Assembly: GCF_009857885.1 (NCBI RefSeq)
Contig: NZ_WWER01000003.1
Location: 310,001-374,000 of the forward strand
Direction: 5' to 3'
Origin: Pusillimonas sp. TS35
GTDB lineage: Bacteria; Pseudomonadota; Gammaproteobacteria; Burkholderiales; Burkholderiaceae_B
DNA length: 64,000 nt
The position numbers were made by a program, and so were the translations under genes. Below are positions 9,459-20,547 of the stretch, piece by piece (position 1 is the stretch's first letter; each line of letters begins with the position of its first letter). Below the pieces are notes generated by a model. It was not told where the DNA came from and did no database searches. It saw nothing but the letters and a program-made list of their open reading frames with translations.

Positions 9459-9476
9459 AGAAATGGCAAGGCATCG

Positions 9477-9496
9477 CGGCCGGCGCGCGCCGGCCG
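9477..9496. terminator. 20-bp perfect palindrome downstream of kdsA
   Basis: CGGCCGGCGCGCGCCGGCCG is completely self-complementary and lies 22 bases after the kdsA stop codon, between convergent genes. It could act as a bidirectional terminator stem but has no T tract. A purely GC palindrome can also arise by chance in DNA of this composition. Confidence 0.35.
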
Positions 9497-9518
9497 AGCC
9501 AGCCAGGCGGCGGGCCTA

Positions 9519-10400
<882 letters not shown>

Positions 10401-10490
10401 TCATAACGCGCAGCGCGACCCGGCCGTTTTCCCCGGCGTATGGCTTTTTACAGTGCACACTCCTATACTTGTCGCAGAGTCAGACACATG

Positions 10491-10512
10491 CGTTGCCGTG
10501 GCTGCGGCAACG
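10491..10512 (+). other. leader hairpin upstream of fdnG
   Basis: CGTTGCCG-TGGCTG-CGGCAACG is a perfect 8-bp stem with a six-base loop. It ends 32 bases before the fdnG start codon, inside the presumed leader after a TATACT element at 10464-10469. It may shape the leader RNA or be an operator. No FNR- or NarL-type half sites were recognised around it. Confidence 0.4.
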
Positions 10513-10544
10513 CCATACGTTGTTTCAACTCCTGGAGAGCGTCA

Positions 10545-13500
10545 ATGGTCGATATGAACCGGCGTCAATTCTTCAAGGTGACAGGTGCAACACTGGCGGG
10601 GTCCAGCCTCACGCTGCTTGGGGCCGCCCCTATGCCGGCACTCGCTGAAGTGCGCCAGTACAAGCTGGCGCGCATGACTGAAACACGCAACACCTGTCCC
10701 TACTGTTCCGTAGCTTGTGGTGTCCTGATGTACAGCTTGGGCGACGGCGCCAAAAACGCCGAACCCCGCATCCTGCACATCGAAGGGGATCCCGATCACC
10801 CGGTCAATCGGGGCACACTCTGTCCCAAGGGCGCGGCGCTCACTGATTTCATCAACAGCCCCAACCGCCTCAAGTACCCCGAATACCGCAAACCCGGGTC
10901 CGATAAATGGGAACGCATGTCGTGGGATGACGCGCTCGACCGCATCGCGCGCCTCATGAAGGACGACCGGGACGCCAACTTCATCGAACGCAACGAGGCC
11001 GGCCAGACGGTCAATCGGTGGCTGACTACCGGCATGCTGGCGGCATCGGCCAGTTCGAACGAAGTCGCCTACATCACGCATAAAGTCATCCGCAGTCTGG
11101 GTGCGCTGGGGTTCGACAACCAGGCTCGTGTCTGACATGGCCCGACGGTGGCAGGTCTTGCCCCGACGTTTGGCCGTGGTGCGATGACGAACCATTGGGT
11201 CGATATCAAGAACGCGGATGTTGTGCTGATTATGGGCGGCAATGCCGCCGAAGCCCACCCTTGCGGGTTCAAGTGGGTGACCGAAGCGAAGGCCCACAAC
11301 AAGGCCAAGCTGATTGTCGTCGACCCGCGCTTCACGCGCTCGGCGTCGGTGGCCGACTTCTATGCACCCATACGCACCGGCACGGATATTGTCTTCCTGG
11401 GTGGCGTCATACGCTATCTGCTCGAAACCGACAAAATCCAGCACGATTACGTACGTAACTATACCGATATGTCGTTTATCGTGCGTGAAGACTATGCCTT
11501 TGAGAATGGGCTGTATTCAGGCTACGACGAAGCAAGCCGCAAGTATGACCAGACAACGTGGGAATACGAACGGGGCGCGGACGGCTATGTACAGGTGGAT
11601 GCCACGCTGAAGCACCCGCGCTGCGTATACCAGTTGCTCAAGAAGCACTACGAGCGCTACACGCCCGAGATGGTGGAACGTGTATGCGGCACACCGCGGG
11701 ATGCATTCAAGACGGTGTGCGAGATGCTGGCGTCCACCTCCACACCAGACCGCGCCGGCACCATTATGTATGCGCTGGGCTGGACGCAGCATAGCATCGG
11801 CTCGCAGATCATTCGCACAGGCGCCATGGTGCAGCTGCTGCTGGGCAACATTGGCATACCGGGGGGCGGTATGAACGCCTTGCGCGGCCACTCCAATATC
11901 CAGGGCCTGACGGACCTGGGCCTGATGTCCAACCTGTTGCCGGGCTACCTGACGCTGCCCAGCGACGGTGAACAGTCGTTCGACGACTACATTGCGCGGC
12001 GCACGCAGCAGCCGCTGCGGCCCAATCAGCTCAGTTACTGGCGCAATTACAAGAAATTCCACGTCAGCCTGATGAAGGCCTGGTGGGGCACCGCCGCACA
12101 ACCGGAAAACAACTGGGCCTACGACTATCTGCCCAAGATGGACAGGCAGTACGACATGCTGCAAGTCTATGAGTTGATGCACAAAGGCAAGATGACTGGC
12201 TACATCTGCCAGGGCTTCAACCCGCTGGCCGCCGCGCCCTACAAGAAGAAACTGCTGGCCGCCTTCTCCAAGCTGAAGTTCCTGGTGATCATGGACCCGC
12301 TGATCACCGAAACCTCCGAGTTCTGGCGAAATGTGGGTGAGTACAACGATGTCGACTCGTCGCAGATCCAGACAGAGGTCTTCCGCCTGCCCACCACCTG
12401 TTTTGCCGAAGAGGAGGGCGCGCTGGTGAACTCGGGCCGCTGGCTGCAGTGGCACTGGAAGGGCGCAGAACCGCCGGGCGAAGGCAAGAGCGACATCGAA
12501 ATCATGGCGCTGCTGTATGACCGGCTGGCCAGTCTCTATCGCAAGGAGGGCGGCAAGTACCCGGACCCGCTGCTCAAGCTGCGCTGGCCCTACGCCAACC
12601 CCCTGAACCCCAGCGCCGCCGAATTGGCCATGGAAATCAACGGCCAGGCTATCAGCGACCTGCCGGGCCCGACGCCCGGCGCGGCGTCGTCCCGGCGCGC
12701 CGGCGAGCAACTGGCGTCTTTCGGCGAGCTGCGCGACGATGGCAGCACACTGTGCGGGTGCTGGATTTACACCGGCAGCTGGACGCCTGAAGGAAACCAG
12801 ATGGCCCGGCGCGACAACAGCGACCCGACTGGCATCGGCCAGACGCTGAAGTGGTCTTGGGCGTGGCCGGCCAACCGGCGCATTATGTACAACCGCGCCT
12901 CCTGCGACCTGAACGGCCAGCCCTTTGACCCACGCCGCGCGCTGATCCACTGGAACGGAAGCAAGTGGGTGGGCGCCGATACGCCCGACTTCAAGCTCGA
13001 CGAGCCGCCAGCGAACGGCATGGGCCCCTTCATCATGAACCCTGAGGGCGTTGCGCGTTTCTTCGCCCGCAAAGGCATGGCCGAAGGCCCTTTCCCCGTG
13101 CACTACGAGCCCTTTGAGAACCCACTGGGCTACAACCCGCTGTACCCCGACGAAAAACGTGTGGTCAGCAACCCCGCCGCCCGCATCTTCGACGACGATC
13201 TGGCAACCATGGGCAAGGTAGACGCCTTCCCCCACGTGGGCACGACCTACCGGCTGACCGAGCACTTCCACTACTGGACCAAGCACGTGCGGCTCAATGC
13301 CATTCTGCAGCCCGAGCAATTCGTGGAGATCGGCGAGGCGCTGGCCAAGGAACTGGACATCGCCAACGGCTCCATGGTGAAAGTGTCATCCAACCGTGGC
13401 TATATCAAGGCCGTGGCGGTGGTGACCAAGCGCATCCGGGCGCTGCAGATCGACGGCAAGACGGTGCACCAGGTCGGCATCCCCCTGCACTGGGGGTTTG

Positions 13501-13613
13501 TGGGGCTGGCCAAGCCAGGCTTTCTGGCCAATACGTTGACGCCGCCGGTAGGTGATGGCAATACGTACACGCCGGAGAGCAAGTCTTTCCTGGTCAAGGT
13601 CGAGAAGATATAG
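10545..13613 (+). CDS. fdnG: formate dehydrogenase (Fdn/Fdo type) alpha subunit, selenocysteine-containing
   Basis: One 1022-residue selenoprotein read through an in-frame UGA at codon 197 (bases 11133-11135). The flanking residues [20 protein letters not shown] match the active site of E. coli FdnG/FdoG, where Sec196 ligates molybdenum. The N-terminus carries a twin-arginine signal (NRRQFFK) for export; Cys51, 54, 58 and 93 form the [4Fe-4S] site, followed by the two molybdopterin-guanine-dinucleotide domains. It oxidises periplasmic formate to CO2. GGAGAG five bases before the ATG fixes the start. A conventional gene caller will split it into a 196-residue and an 821-residue piece; it is not a pseudogene, since selA, selB, selC and a SECIS hairpin are all present. 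First gene of fdnGHI-fdhE-selAB-selC. Confidence 0.97.
11133..11178 (+). promoter_or_regulatory. SECIS element for selenocysteine insertion
   Basis: Directly after the UGA, CATGGCC (11136-11142) pairs with GGCCGTG (11172-11178). Above it a GGCA/TGCC stem (11150-11153 with 11159-11162) carries the apical loop GGUCU. Bacterial SelB recognises exactly this kind of small apical stem with a GGUCU loop, at a fixed distance from the UGA, as in E. coli fdhF and fdnG. This is strong direct evidence that the UGA is decoded as selenocysteine. Confidence 0.93.
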
Positions 13614-13623
13614 GAGCGCTGCC

Positions 13624-14523
13624 ATGGCACTGCAATCGCTGGACATCAAGCGGCGCTCCGCGACCACCACACCGCCCCCCGGGCAGCGTGACGCGGTGGT
13701 GGGCGGCGGCGTTGCCAAGCTGATCGACACCACCAAGTGCATAGGCTGCAAAGCCTGCCAGGTGGCCTGCATGGAATGGAACGAGACACGCGACGAAATC
13801 GGCAACAACGTCGGCGTCTACGACAACCCGCTTAATCTCACGGCTGAATCGTGGACGGTGATGCGTTTTTCGGAAGTGGAAAACGACGCTGGCACACTGG
13901 AATGGCTCATCCGCAAGGATGGCTGCATGCACTGCGAAGACCCGGGCTGCCTGAAGGCCTGCCCGGCGCCGGGGGCGATCATCCAGTACAACAACGGCAT
14001 TGTCGACTTCCACGAAGAGAACTGCATTGGCTGCGGCTACTGCATCACAGGTTGCCCCTTCGATATCCCACGCATTTCCAAGAAGGATGGCAAGGCCTAT
14101 AAATGCACGCTGTGCTCGGACCGGGTCGCTGTCGGCCAGGAGCCCGCCTGTGTGAAGACCTGCCCGACGGGCGCAATTGTGTTCGGCACCAAGGAAGACA
14201 TGATCCAGCATGCCGACGAACGCATTGTGGACCTGAAGTCGCGCGGCTTCGAGAACGCAGGGCTGTACGACCCCGAGGGGGTGGGCGGCACGCACGTAAT
14301 GTATGTGCTGCACCATGCCGACAAGCCCCGCCTGTACCATGGGCTGCCCAAAGACCCGGCCATCAGCCCAATGGTCGAGCTTTGGAAGGGGGTGGCCAAG
14401 CCGCTCGGGGTCGCTGCCATCGTGCTCAGCGCGCTGGTGGGCTTCTTCCACTATATCCGCGTCGGCCCGAACGAAACCGACGAGGACGACGAACGCAGGG
14501 CACAGGAGGATCTCCATGAGTGA
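13624..14523 (+). CDS. fdnH: formate dehydrogenase beta (iron-sulfur) subunit
   Basis: A 299-residue electron-transfer subunit with four ferredoxin-type cysteine clusters ([46 protein letters not shown] with CVKTC) that bind four [4Fe-4S] centres. Near the C-terminus a single hydrophobic helix ([15 protein letters not shown]) anchors it to the membrane with its bulk in the periplasm, as in E. coli FdnH. It carries electrons from FdnG to the cytochrome subunit. It starts ten bases after fdnG with AGGAGC before the ATG; a longer frame starting inside fdnG is not used. The 3' end overlaps fdnI by eight bases, suggesting translational coupling. Confidence 0.96.
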   Translation: MALQSLDIKRRSATTTPPPGQRDAVVGGGVAKLIDTTKCIGCKACQVACMEWNETRDEIGNNVGVYDNPLNLTAESWTVMRFSEVENDAGTLEWLIRKDGCMHCEDPGCLKACPAPGAIIQYNNGIVDFHEENCIGCGYCITGCPFDIPRISKKDGKAYKCTLCSDRVAVGQEPACVKTCPTGAIVFGTKEDMIQHADERIVDLKSRGFENAGLYDPEGVGGTHVMYVLHHADKPRLYHGLPKDPAISPMVELWKGVAKPLGVAAIVLSALVGFFHYIRVGPNETDEDDERRAQEDLHE

Positions 14524-15193
14524 CGCCGCTAAAACCCGGCTGATCCAGCGCTACACCGCCAGCCAGCGCCTCAACCACTGGATCATCGCTATCACCTTCG
14601 TCCTGCTGGCCCTCTCGGGGCTGGCGCTGTTCCATCCGTCGATGTATTGGTTCTCCAATGTGCTGGGCGGGGGCACCTGGACGCGCATCCTGCATCCCTT
14701 CCTGGGCATCCTGCTGGTCGTCGTCTTTTGCGTGTTTGCGGCACGTATGTTCCGCCACAACCTCATCCATCGCGAAGACCGCGCCTGGCTGCGGTACTTC
14801 GGCGACGTCATGGCCAACCGCGAGGACAGGGTGCCCCCTGCGGGCCGCTACAACGGCGGCCAGAAGGTGCTGTTTTTTGCCCTCATCCTGTTGGTGCTGG
14901 GGCTGCTGCTGACGGGGCTGGTGATGTGGCGCGAGTTCTTCACGATGTATTTTCCGCTCTGGGCGGTAAGGCTCGCATCGGTGCTGCATGCGCTGTTTGC
15001 GCTGTTGATGGTTATCGCCATCATCGTGCATATCTATGCCGGTATATGGGTGAAGGGCTCGGTGCGGGCCATGACGCGCGGTACCGTCACGCCCGGCTGG
15101 GCATGGAAGCACCACCGCCTGTGGTACCGGCAGATGCGGGGTAGCCCCGATGTGCGGCGCGCGCCGGTACGTGGTACACCAACAGACAGGTAG
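14516..15193 (+). CDS. fdnI: formate dehydrogenase gamma subunit (cytochrome b556)
   Basis: A 225-residue integral membrane cytochrome b with four predicted transmembrane helices. Histidines within [18 protein letters not shown] and the last helix pair (VLHALFALL and [10 protein letters not shown]) are candidate haem b ligands. It takes electrons from FdnH and passes them to quinone on the cytoplasmic side, making the complex energy-conserving. The ATG overlaps the end of fdnH, and AGGAGG precedes it. Confidence 0.95.
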   Translation: MSDAAKTRLIQRYTASQRLNHWIIAITFVLLALSGLALFHPSMYWFSNVLGGGTWTRILHPFLGILLVVVFCVFAARMFRHNLIHREDRAWLRYFGDVMANREDRVPPAGRYNGGQKVLFFALILLVLGLLLTGLVMWREFFTMYFPLWAVRLASVLHALFALLMVIAIIVHIYAGIWVKGSVRAMTRGTVTPGWAWKHHRLWYRQMRGSPDVRRAPVRGTPTDR

Positions 15194-15229
15194 CACTAAC
15201 AATCGGTCTTCGCATCCCGCTTCCCAAGC

Positions 15230-15265
15230 ACGGCCGTCTTGCGTCTGGCGCGGGGCGGCCGTTTT
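15230..15265 (+). terminator. possible attenuator between fdnI and fdhE
   Basis: ACGGCCG and CGGCCGT form a seven-base-pair stem across a 19-base loop, followed by TTT. It sits between fdnI and the TTG start of fdhE. It could reduce read-through from the structural genes into fdhE and selAB. The long loop and short T run make it weak. Confidence 0.35.
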
Positions 15266-15282
15266 GCACAGGAGAGAGCCTC

Positions 15283-16215
15283 TTGCAGCGCATCCTTGCC
15301 CGCGGCGATATCGAATCGCTCGATCACACGACCATTCCGCGCCTGCGCCTGCCCGTCAGGGCGTCAATCTTTGCCGACCGCGCTGCGCGCTTTCGCAGCC
15401 TCGCGGCTGGCAACCCGGTGGGCGCTTATCTCAACCTTATGGCCGGGCTGGCTGATGCGCAGCATCAAGCTCTGCGTCATGCACAGTTTCCGGGCGCATC
15501 GGCGCAGCAGCTCGCGCTTGCGCAGGGCCACGGCATGCCAGTGCTGCCGGCCCTGGGCGGGCACCGCGATCCGGGCTGGCAAGGGCTGCTTGCCGCGATC
15601 CTGGACCACATGCTGGTGCAGGACTCGCTGCCCGCTGAGGCGCGTGTCGTCGTGCAGGCCTTGCGACGCAAGACCAACACCGCCCCTCACGACATCGATA
15701 CGCTGGCCGACGCCCTGCTGGCGCAGCACAACGACTGCGACCGCGCTGCCGCGCCCTTTGTGATGGCGGCGCTGCAAGTGTATTGGACCAGTCTGGCGGC
15801 CGATATCGACGCGCGTCAGATGCCCGTGGCAAGCCCTTTCGGGGTGTGCCCGGTATGCGGGACGCTGCCAGTGGCCAGCGTGGTGCGCGTGGGTGGGCAG
15901 GCCGACAGTTGCCGCTATCTGTGCTGCCCGCTGTGCAGCACAGAGTGGCATCTGGTGCGGGTTACCTGTTCCCACTGCGAGAACACCAAGAACATCGGCT
16001 ACCATGCCATCGAAGGCGGCCCCGACGGCATCAAGGCGGAATCATGCGACCATTGCCACACTTACCGCAAAATCTTCTACCAGGAAAAGGCGCTGGGCGC
16101 CGACCCGGTGGCCGACGACCTGGCCAGCCTGACGCTGGACATGCTGATGGGCGAAGCCGGCTACAGTCGCGCCAGCGGCAACCCCTTTCTGTGGCAAGAT
16201 ACCGAGCCTGCCTGA
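15283..16215 (+). CDS. fdhE: formate dehydrogenase accessory protein FdhE
   Basis: A 310-residue cytoplasmic rubredoxin-like protein needed for the assembly or redox maturation of Fdn/Fdo formate dehydrogenases. The C-terminal half holds the family's cysteine pairs CPVCG, CPLC, CSHCENTKNIGY and CDHCHTYRK, which bind iron or zinc. The start is a TTG with GGAGAGAG close upstream; no in-frame ATG exists nearby that would keep the conserved N-terminal region. It lies 89 bases after fdnI on the same strand. Confidence 0.95.
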   Translation: MQRILARGDIESLDHTTIPRLRLPVRASIFADRAARFRSLAAGNPVGAYLNLMAGLADAQHQALRHAQFPGASAQQLALAQGHGMPVLPALGGHRDPGWQGLLAAILDHMLVQDSLPAEARVVVQALRRKTNTAPHDIDTLADALLAQHNDCDRAAAPFVMAALQVYWTSLAADIDARQMPVASPFGVCPVCGTLPVASVVRVGGQADSCRYLCCPLCSTEWHLVRVTCSHCENTKNIGYHAIEGGPDGIKAESCDHCHTYRKIFYQEKALGADPVADDLASLTLDMLMGEAGYSRASGNPFLWQDTEPA

Positions 16216-16289
16216 AACCGGGCGGTCACCCGGTGCAACCGCGCCCGCGTGACGCGGCCCTGCCTATGATAATGTCGCCGAGCCTCTAA

Positions 16290-17771
16290 ATGCGCGCTGC
16301 CCAAGAATCCGACGCACCCGCGACATCCACCGGTATTCCGCAAACGCCCGAGGCTCAGGCCACGGCAGCCGATATCCCATCGCTGGATCGCGTGCTGGCG
16401 TGCGAGGCCGCCACGGCCCTGGCCGCGCAGTATGGCCGCGGGCGATTGACAGCCATTCTGCGCGAACACATCGCGCAATTGCGTGTTCATGCACGCGATG
16501 GGCGCTTGCCGCTCAGCGCGCTGCGCGAAACCCAGTTGCTGGGCCACGCCGAACGCACGCTGCGGGAACAGTCCCAGCCACGCTTGCGCACCGTCTTCAA
16601 CCTGACAGGCACGGTCCTGCATACCAACCTGGGCCGCGCCCTGCTGCCCGATGCCGCCGTGCAGGCCGTGGCCGCCGTGCTGACTGCGCCAGCCAATCTC
16701 GAATACGACCTGGACACCGGCCGCCGCGGCGATCGCGACGACCTGATCGAAGACCTGTTGTGCGAACTGACGGGCGCCGAAGCCGCTACCGTGGTCAACA
16801 ATAATGCCGCGGCAGTGCTGCTGATGCTCAACGCCCTGGCCAACCGGCGCGAAGTCGTCGTGTCGCGCGGCGAACTGGTCGAGATCGGTGGCGCCTTCCG
16901 CATCCCCGACATCATGCAGCGCGCTGGCGCCCGGCTGAAAGAGGTCGGCACCACTAACCGCACCCACCCCGCGGATTACGAACAGGCACTGGGGCCGCGC
17001 ACCGCCATGCTGCTGAAAGTGCATTGCAGCAACTATGCCATCAGCGGCTTTACACGCAGCGTCGAGGTGGCCGACGTCGCCGCGATCGCTCACCGCCACA
17101 GCCTGCCCGCCGCCGTCGACCTAGGCAGCGGCACCTTGCTGGACATGACGCAATGGGGGCTGCCGCGCGAAGCCACCGTGCGCGACACGGTCGAGGCTGG
17201 CGCCGATATCGTCACCTTCAGTGGCGACAAGTTGTTGGGCGGCCCTCAGGCGGGCTTGCTGGTAGGCCGGGCCGACCTGATCCGCAAAATCAAGAAAAAC
17301 CCGCTCAAACGCGCCTTGCGCGTGGGCAAGCTCACGCTGGCGGCGCTTGAACCAGTGCTGGGGCTGTACCGCGCGCCCGAACACCTTGCAGAAAGGCTGA
17401 CCACACTCCGCCTGCTCACGCGGCCGCAGGCGCAGATGCGCGCCCAGGCGGACCGGCTGCAGCCCATATTGCAGCACATGGCGGGGCCTCGCTATGCCGT
17501 CGACACCGCGCCCATGTTCAGCCAGATCGGGAGCGGTGCATTACCGGTGGACCAACTGCCCAGCTACGGCTTGGTCGTTCGCCACGCTGGCGCAGGGCGC
17601 CCGGGGCGCGCCCTGCAATCCTTCGAGGCCCGCCTGCGCGGCCTGCCTCGGCCCGTCATCGGGCGCATTGCCCAGGACGCGCTGTGGCTGGACTTGCGCT
17701 GCCTGGAGGGGCACGACGAAGCCGCCTTCGCCGCGCAACTGGCCGCGCCGCGAGAGGGTGCCACCGCATGA
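16290..17771 (+). CDS. selA: L-seryl-tRNA(Sec) selenium transferase
   Basis: The 493-residue pyridoxal-phosphate enzyme turns seryl-tRNA(Sec) into selenocysteyl-tRNA(Sec) using selenophosphate from SelD. The PLP lysine is K314 in [13 protein letters not shown]; other family blocks are [38 protein letters not shown] and [14 protein letters not shown]. It is a little longer than E. coli SelA (463) because of an extended N-terminus. A TATGATAAT sequence 18-26 bases before the ATG resembles a -10 element, so it may also have its own promoter. Its stop overlaps the selB start (ATGA). selD is not in this window. Confidence 0.97.
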   Translation: MRAAQESDAPATSTGIPQTPEAQATAADIPSLDRVLACEAATALAAQYGRGRLTAILREHIAQLRVHARDGRLPLSALRETQLLGHAERTLREQSQPRLRTVFNLTGTVLHTNLGRALLPDAAVQAVAAVLTAPANLEYDLDTGRRGDRDDLIEDLLCELTGAEAATVVNNNAAAVLLMLNALANRREVVVSRGELVEIGGAFRIPDIMQRAGARLKEVGTTNRTHPADYEQALGPRTAMLLKVHCSNYAISGFTRSVEVADVAAIAHRHSLPAAVDLGSGTLLDMTQWGLPREATVRDTVEAGADIVTFSGDKLLGGPQAGLLVGRADLIRKIKKNPLKRALRVGKLTLAALEPVLGLYRAPEHLAERLTTLRLLTRPQAQMRAQADRLQPILQHMAGPRYAVDTAPMFSQIGSGALPVDQLPSYGLVVRHAGAGRPGRALQSFEARLRGLPRPVIGRIAQDALWLDLRCLEGHDEAAFAAQLAAPREGATA

Positions 17772-19690
17772 TCGTAGGCACGGCCGGCCATATTGATCAC
17801 GGCAAGACGACGCTGGTGCGCGCCCTGACGGGTGTAGACACCGATAGGCTGAAAGAAGAGAAAGCACGCGGCATCTCCATCGAACTGGGCTATGCCTATC
17901 TACCTCTGCCCAACGGCGACACCCTGGGCTTTATCGACGTGCCGGGCCATGAACGCCTGGTGCACACGATGGCTGCCGGCGCCACCGGCATTGATTTCGG
18001 GCTGCTGGTCGTGGCCGCCGACGACGGCGTCATGCCGCAGACACAGGAACACTTGGCCATCCTGCAATTGCTGGCCGTACAGCGCGGCGCTGTGGCCCTC
18101 ACTAAGGCCGACCGTGTCGATGCGGGCACCTTGGCAAGCGTGCGAACGCACTTGGCCGGCCTGACGCGCGGTACGTTCCTGGAGGGCGCGCCGGTATTCC
18201 CCACAGACGCCGCAAGCCCGTATATGCCGGGCGTGGGCGCCCTGCGCGATCATCTGTTCAGCGCTGCGGCACTGGCAACCGTACGTCACGACGACGGCCC
18301 CTTCCGTCTGGCGATCGATCGGGCGTTCACACTCAAGGGCCACGGCACCATCGTCACCGGCACGGTGCACACCGGCCGCATACGGGTGGACGACGCGGCC
18401 GCCGATCTACGGCTGTTTCCTTCAGGCCGTCCTGTCCGCGTGCGCAGCCTGCATACGCAGAACCAGTCCGCCACCACAGGGCGGGCCGGTCAGCGTTGCG
18501 CGCTGAATCTCGTTGGCATAGATAAAGATGACATTGCGCGCGGCGACTGGATTGCGCACTCCGACACCTTTGTTCCAGGGCGCAACATCGACGTGCACTT
18601 GACGCTGCTGCCGGGCGACGATCCCGCCCTGCGCGCTTGGGCACCCGTGCATGTGCACCTGGGCGCGGCGCATTACCCAGCCCATGCCGTACCGCTTGGG
18701 CCCGATGCGCTGGCGGCGGGCGAGTCAGGCTGGGTGCAATTGGTGTTCGACGCGCCCGTATGCGCGCTGCCTGGTGACCGTTTTATTGTGCGCAGCACAC
18801 GGGCCAATCGCACTATAGGCGGCGGCATGGTGCTCGATCCCAACGCCCCCGACCGCAAGCGCCGCGCGCCGCAGCGCTTGGCATGGCTGGCTGCTGTGGC
18901 GGCAATGAAAGGCGACGGCGATCTGGCGCAGCTCCTTGAGCATGCGCCGCAGGGGCTGGATGCCCGCAGCCTGATGCGCCTGACCGGACGGCCCGCAAGC
19001 AGCATCGCCGCGCCCCCGAACGCGCGCTGGATCCCGCTGCAAGGCGCCGGCGGCCGCCTGCTCGTGCTGGATGCGCACTGGGAAGCGCTGGCGGCGCACA
19101 CCATCGGCGTCCTGCAGGCTTTTCATGCGCGCCATCCCGACGAGCCCGGCCTGGATACCGGCAGGCTGCGCCGCATGGCATGGCCCGCCTTGCCCGAGGC
19201 ACATTGGCAGGCATTGCGCGACGATCTGATCCAAACAGGCCGAATGCGGCGCAGCGGCGCGTGGCTGCATCATCCCGCCCATGCGGCCACACTGTCGGCG
19301 GACGAAGACGCACTCGCACAGCGTTTGCTGCCCCGCGCGCTGGCTGGCGCCTATGATCCGCCCTGGGTGCGCGACCACGCACAGGCCTTGGACGCGCCCG
19401 AGGAATTGGTGCGCATGGTTTTACGCAAGCTCGTGCGCCGCGGCGAGCTATTCCAGATAACGCATGACCTGTTCTACCATCGCGACCATATCGAAGCGCT
19501 GACGGCAATGGTGGCCCAGCACGGTTCGCAAGGCATCAACGCGGCGGCGTTTCGCGATGCCGCTGGCATCGGCCGCAAGCGTGCCGTGCAAATACTGGAA
19601 TTCTTTGACCGCGCAGGTTATACGCGACGTCTGCGCGACCAGCATGTGCCCAGATCGGATAGCGCAGCATTCTGGCAGCGGCTATCATAG
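17768..19690 (+). CDS. selB: selenocysteine-specific translation elongation factor SelB
   Basis: A 640-residue GTPase that carries Sec-tRNA(Sec) and binds SECIS hairpins. The N-terminal EF-Tu-like part has the G1 motif [13 protein letters not shown], a G3 motif DVPGHE and TKAD for the G4 position; the C-terminal 250 residues form the winged-helix domains that hold the mRNA hairpin, ending with a conserved [18 protein letters not shown] helix. The ATG overlaps the selA stop (ATGA), fixing the start against a longer frame that begins inside selA. The tRNA it uses is encoded 34 bases downstream. Confidence 0.97.
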   Translation: MIVGTAGHIDHGKTTLVRALTGVDTDRLKEEKARGISIELGYAYLPLPNGDTLGFIDVPGHERLVHTMAAGATGIDFGLLVVAADDGVMPQTQEHLAILQLLAVQRGAVALTKADRVDAGTLASVRTHLAGLTRGTFLEGAPVFPTDAASPYMPGVGALRDHLFSAAALATVRHDDGPFRLAIDRAFTLKGHGTIVTGTVHTGRIRVDDAAADLRLFPSGRPVRVRSLHTQNQSATTGRAGQRCALNLVGIDKDDIARGDWIAHSDTFVPGRNIDVHLTLLPGDDPALRAWAPVHVHLGAAHYPAHAVPLGPDALAAGESGWVQLVFDAPVCALPGDRFIVRSTRANRTIGGGMVLDPNAPDRKRRAPQRLAWLAAVAAMKGDGDLAQLLEHAPQGLDARSLMRLTGRPASSIAAPPNARWIPLQGAGGRLLVLDAHWEALAAHTIGVLQAFHARHPDEPGLDTGRLRRMAWPALPEAHWQALRDDLIQTGRMRRSGAWLHHPAHAATLSADEDALAQRLLPRALAGAYDPPWVRDHAQALDAPEELVRMVLRKLVRRGELFQITHDLFYHRDHIEALTAMVAQHGSQGINAAAFRDAAGIGRKRAVQILEFFDRAGYTRRLRDQHVPRSDSAAFWQRLS

Positions 19691-19724
19691 GCGGGCGCCG
19701 CGATCAGCACAGCTGCGGCGCCCT

Positions 19725-19820
19725 GGAAGGCAGGCGTGTCCGGTGACACGGCCGGGCTTCAAACCCGGTTGGGGGCGTCAGACGCTCCCGGGCAGGTTCG
19801 ACTCCTGTTGCCTTCCGCCA
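19725..19820 (+). tRNA. selC: tRNA-Sec (anticodon UCA)
   Basis: A 96-base tRNA with the hallmarks of bacterial tRNA-Sec. It has an eight-base-pair acceptor stem (GGAAGGCA with TGCCTTCC), a G discriminator and encoded CCA, a CTTCAAA anticodon loop giving anticodon TCA at 19759-19761, a long variable arm, and a T loop of TTCGACT. The sequence closely resembles E. coli selC. It lies directly downstream of selB and may be co-transcribed with it. Confidence 0.97.
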
Positions 19821-19840
19821 TCACGCTTTCGCGCAGTAGA

Positions 19841-20482
19841 TTACTTGGTTTCGGTATACGGCTCGAAGCGGCCCGTTCTGCGGTTGCGCAAGAACAGCAC
19901 CCCCGTGGCCACACCAAAGTATGCACCGTGCAATTCCAGCAAGCCGGCATCGACACGCTCACGCACGGCGGGAAAAGTAAGCAGGTTGCTCAGGCTGTGC
20001 TCCACCACTGCCCATTCCAGCTGCTGTATCCAGGCTTGGCGATCGCCTGTGGGTGGGCCGAGCTTTTCGGCTACCGGCGCGATCTGCGACATCCACTTGC
20101 CGATAAAGTCGCGCTTGGACAGCGGCGGCGCCTTATCGGCAAATGCTCGCACCCCTCCGCAACTGGCATGGCCCATAACAACGATATGCTTGACTTGCAA
20201 CGCGTTGACGCCGAATTCGATAGCCGCACTGGTGCCGTGGAAGGATTCAACAACGTCTGCTTCACAGGGTGGAACGATGTTGGCGATATTGCGGATGACG
20301 AACATTTCGCCCGGGCCGGCATCAAAAATCGTTTCCGGCGCAACGCGTGAATCGCCGCAGCCGATGATCATGATTTCGGGGTGCTGCCCCTTTTCCGCCA
20401 ACTCTTCGTATCGCTCACGCTCCTGTGCCAGACGTCCTTCAAGAAATGATTGATAGCCTTCGGTAAGTCGTTGCGGAAACAT
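19841..20482 (-). CDS. beta-class carbonic anhydrase
   Basis: A 213-residue zinc enzyme that interconverts CO2 and bicarbonate. Zinc ligands C42 and D44 (CGDSRV) and H105 with C108 (HASCGG) are all present. It is cytoplasmic, with no signal peptide. It converges on selC with only 20 bases between. The pirin gene upstream is on the same strand 65 bases away, so the two may be one transcript. A role in using CO2 from formate oxidation is possible by proximity only. Confidence 0.94.
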   Translation of the reverse strand: MFPQRLTEGYQSFLEGRLAQERERYEELAEKGQHPEIMIIGCGDSRVAPETIFDAGPGEMFVIRNIANIVPPCEADVVESFHGTSAAIEFGVNALQVKHIVVMGHASCGGVRAFADKAPPLSKRDFIGKWMSQIAPVAEKLGPPTGDRQAWIQQLEWAVVEHSLSNLLTFPAVRERVDAGLLELHGAYFGVATGVLFLRNRRTGRFEPYTETK

Positions 20483-20547
20483 GGATTCTCTCTGAGTTGA
20501 AGTAATTTATTTTATGCCAATCCACGCTTCGGGCCTAAAACAGTGTG

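Noticed and set aside
11133-11135. In-frame TGA in fdnG read as a premature stop or pseudogene
   Set aside because: A SECIS hairpin follows it, the residues on both sides continue the FdnG active site, and selA, selB and selC are in the same cluster, so it encodes selenocysteine.
11517-13319. 600-residue minus-strand open frame opposite fdnG
   Set aside because: It is fully antisense to a recognised gene and is a product of high GC at third codon positions; no known domain in it.
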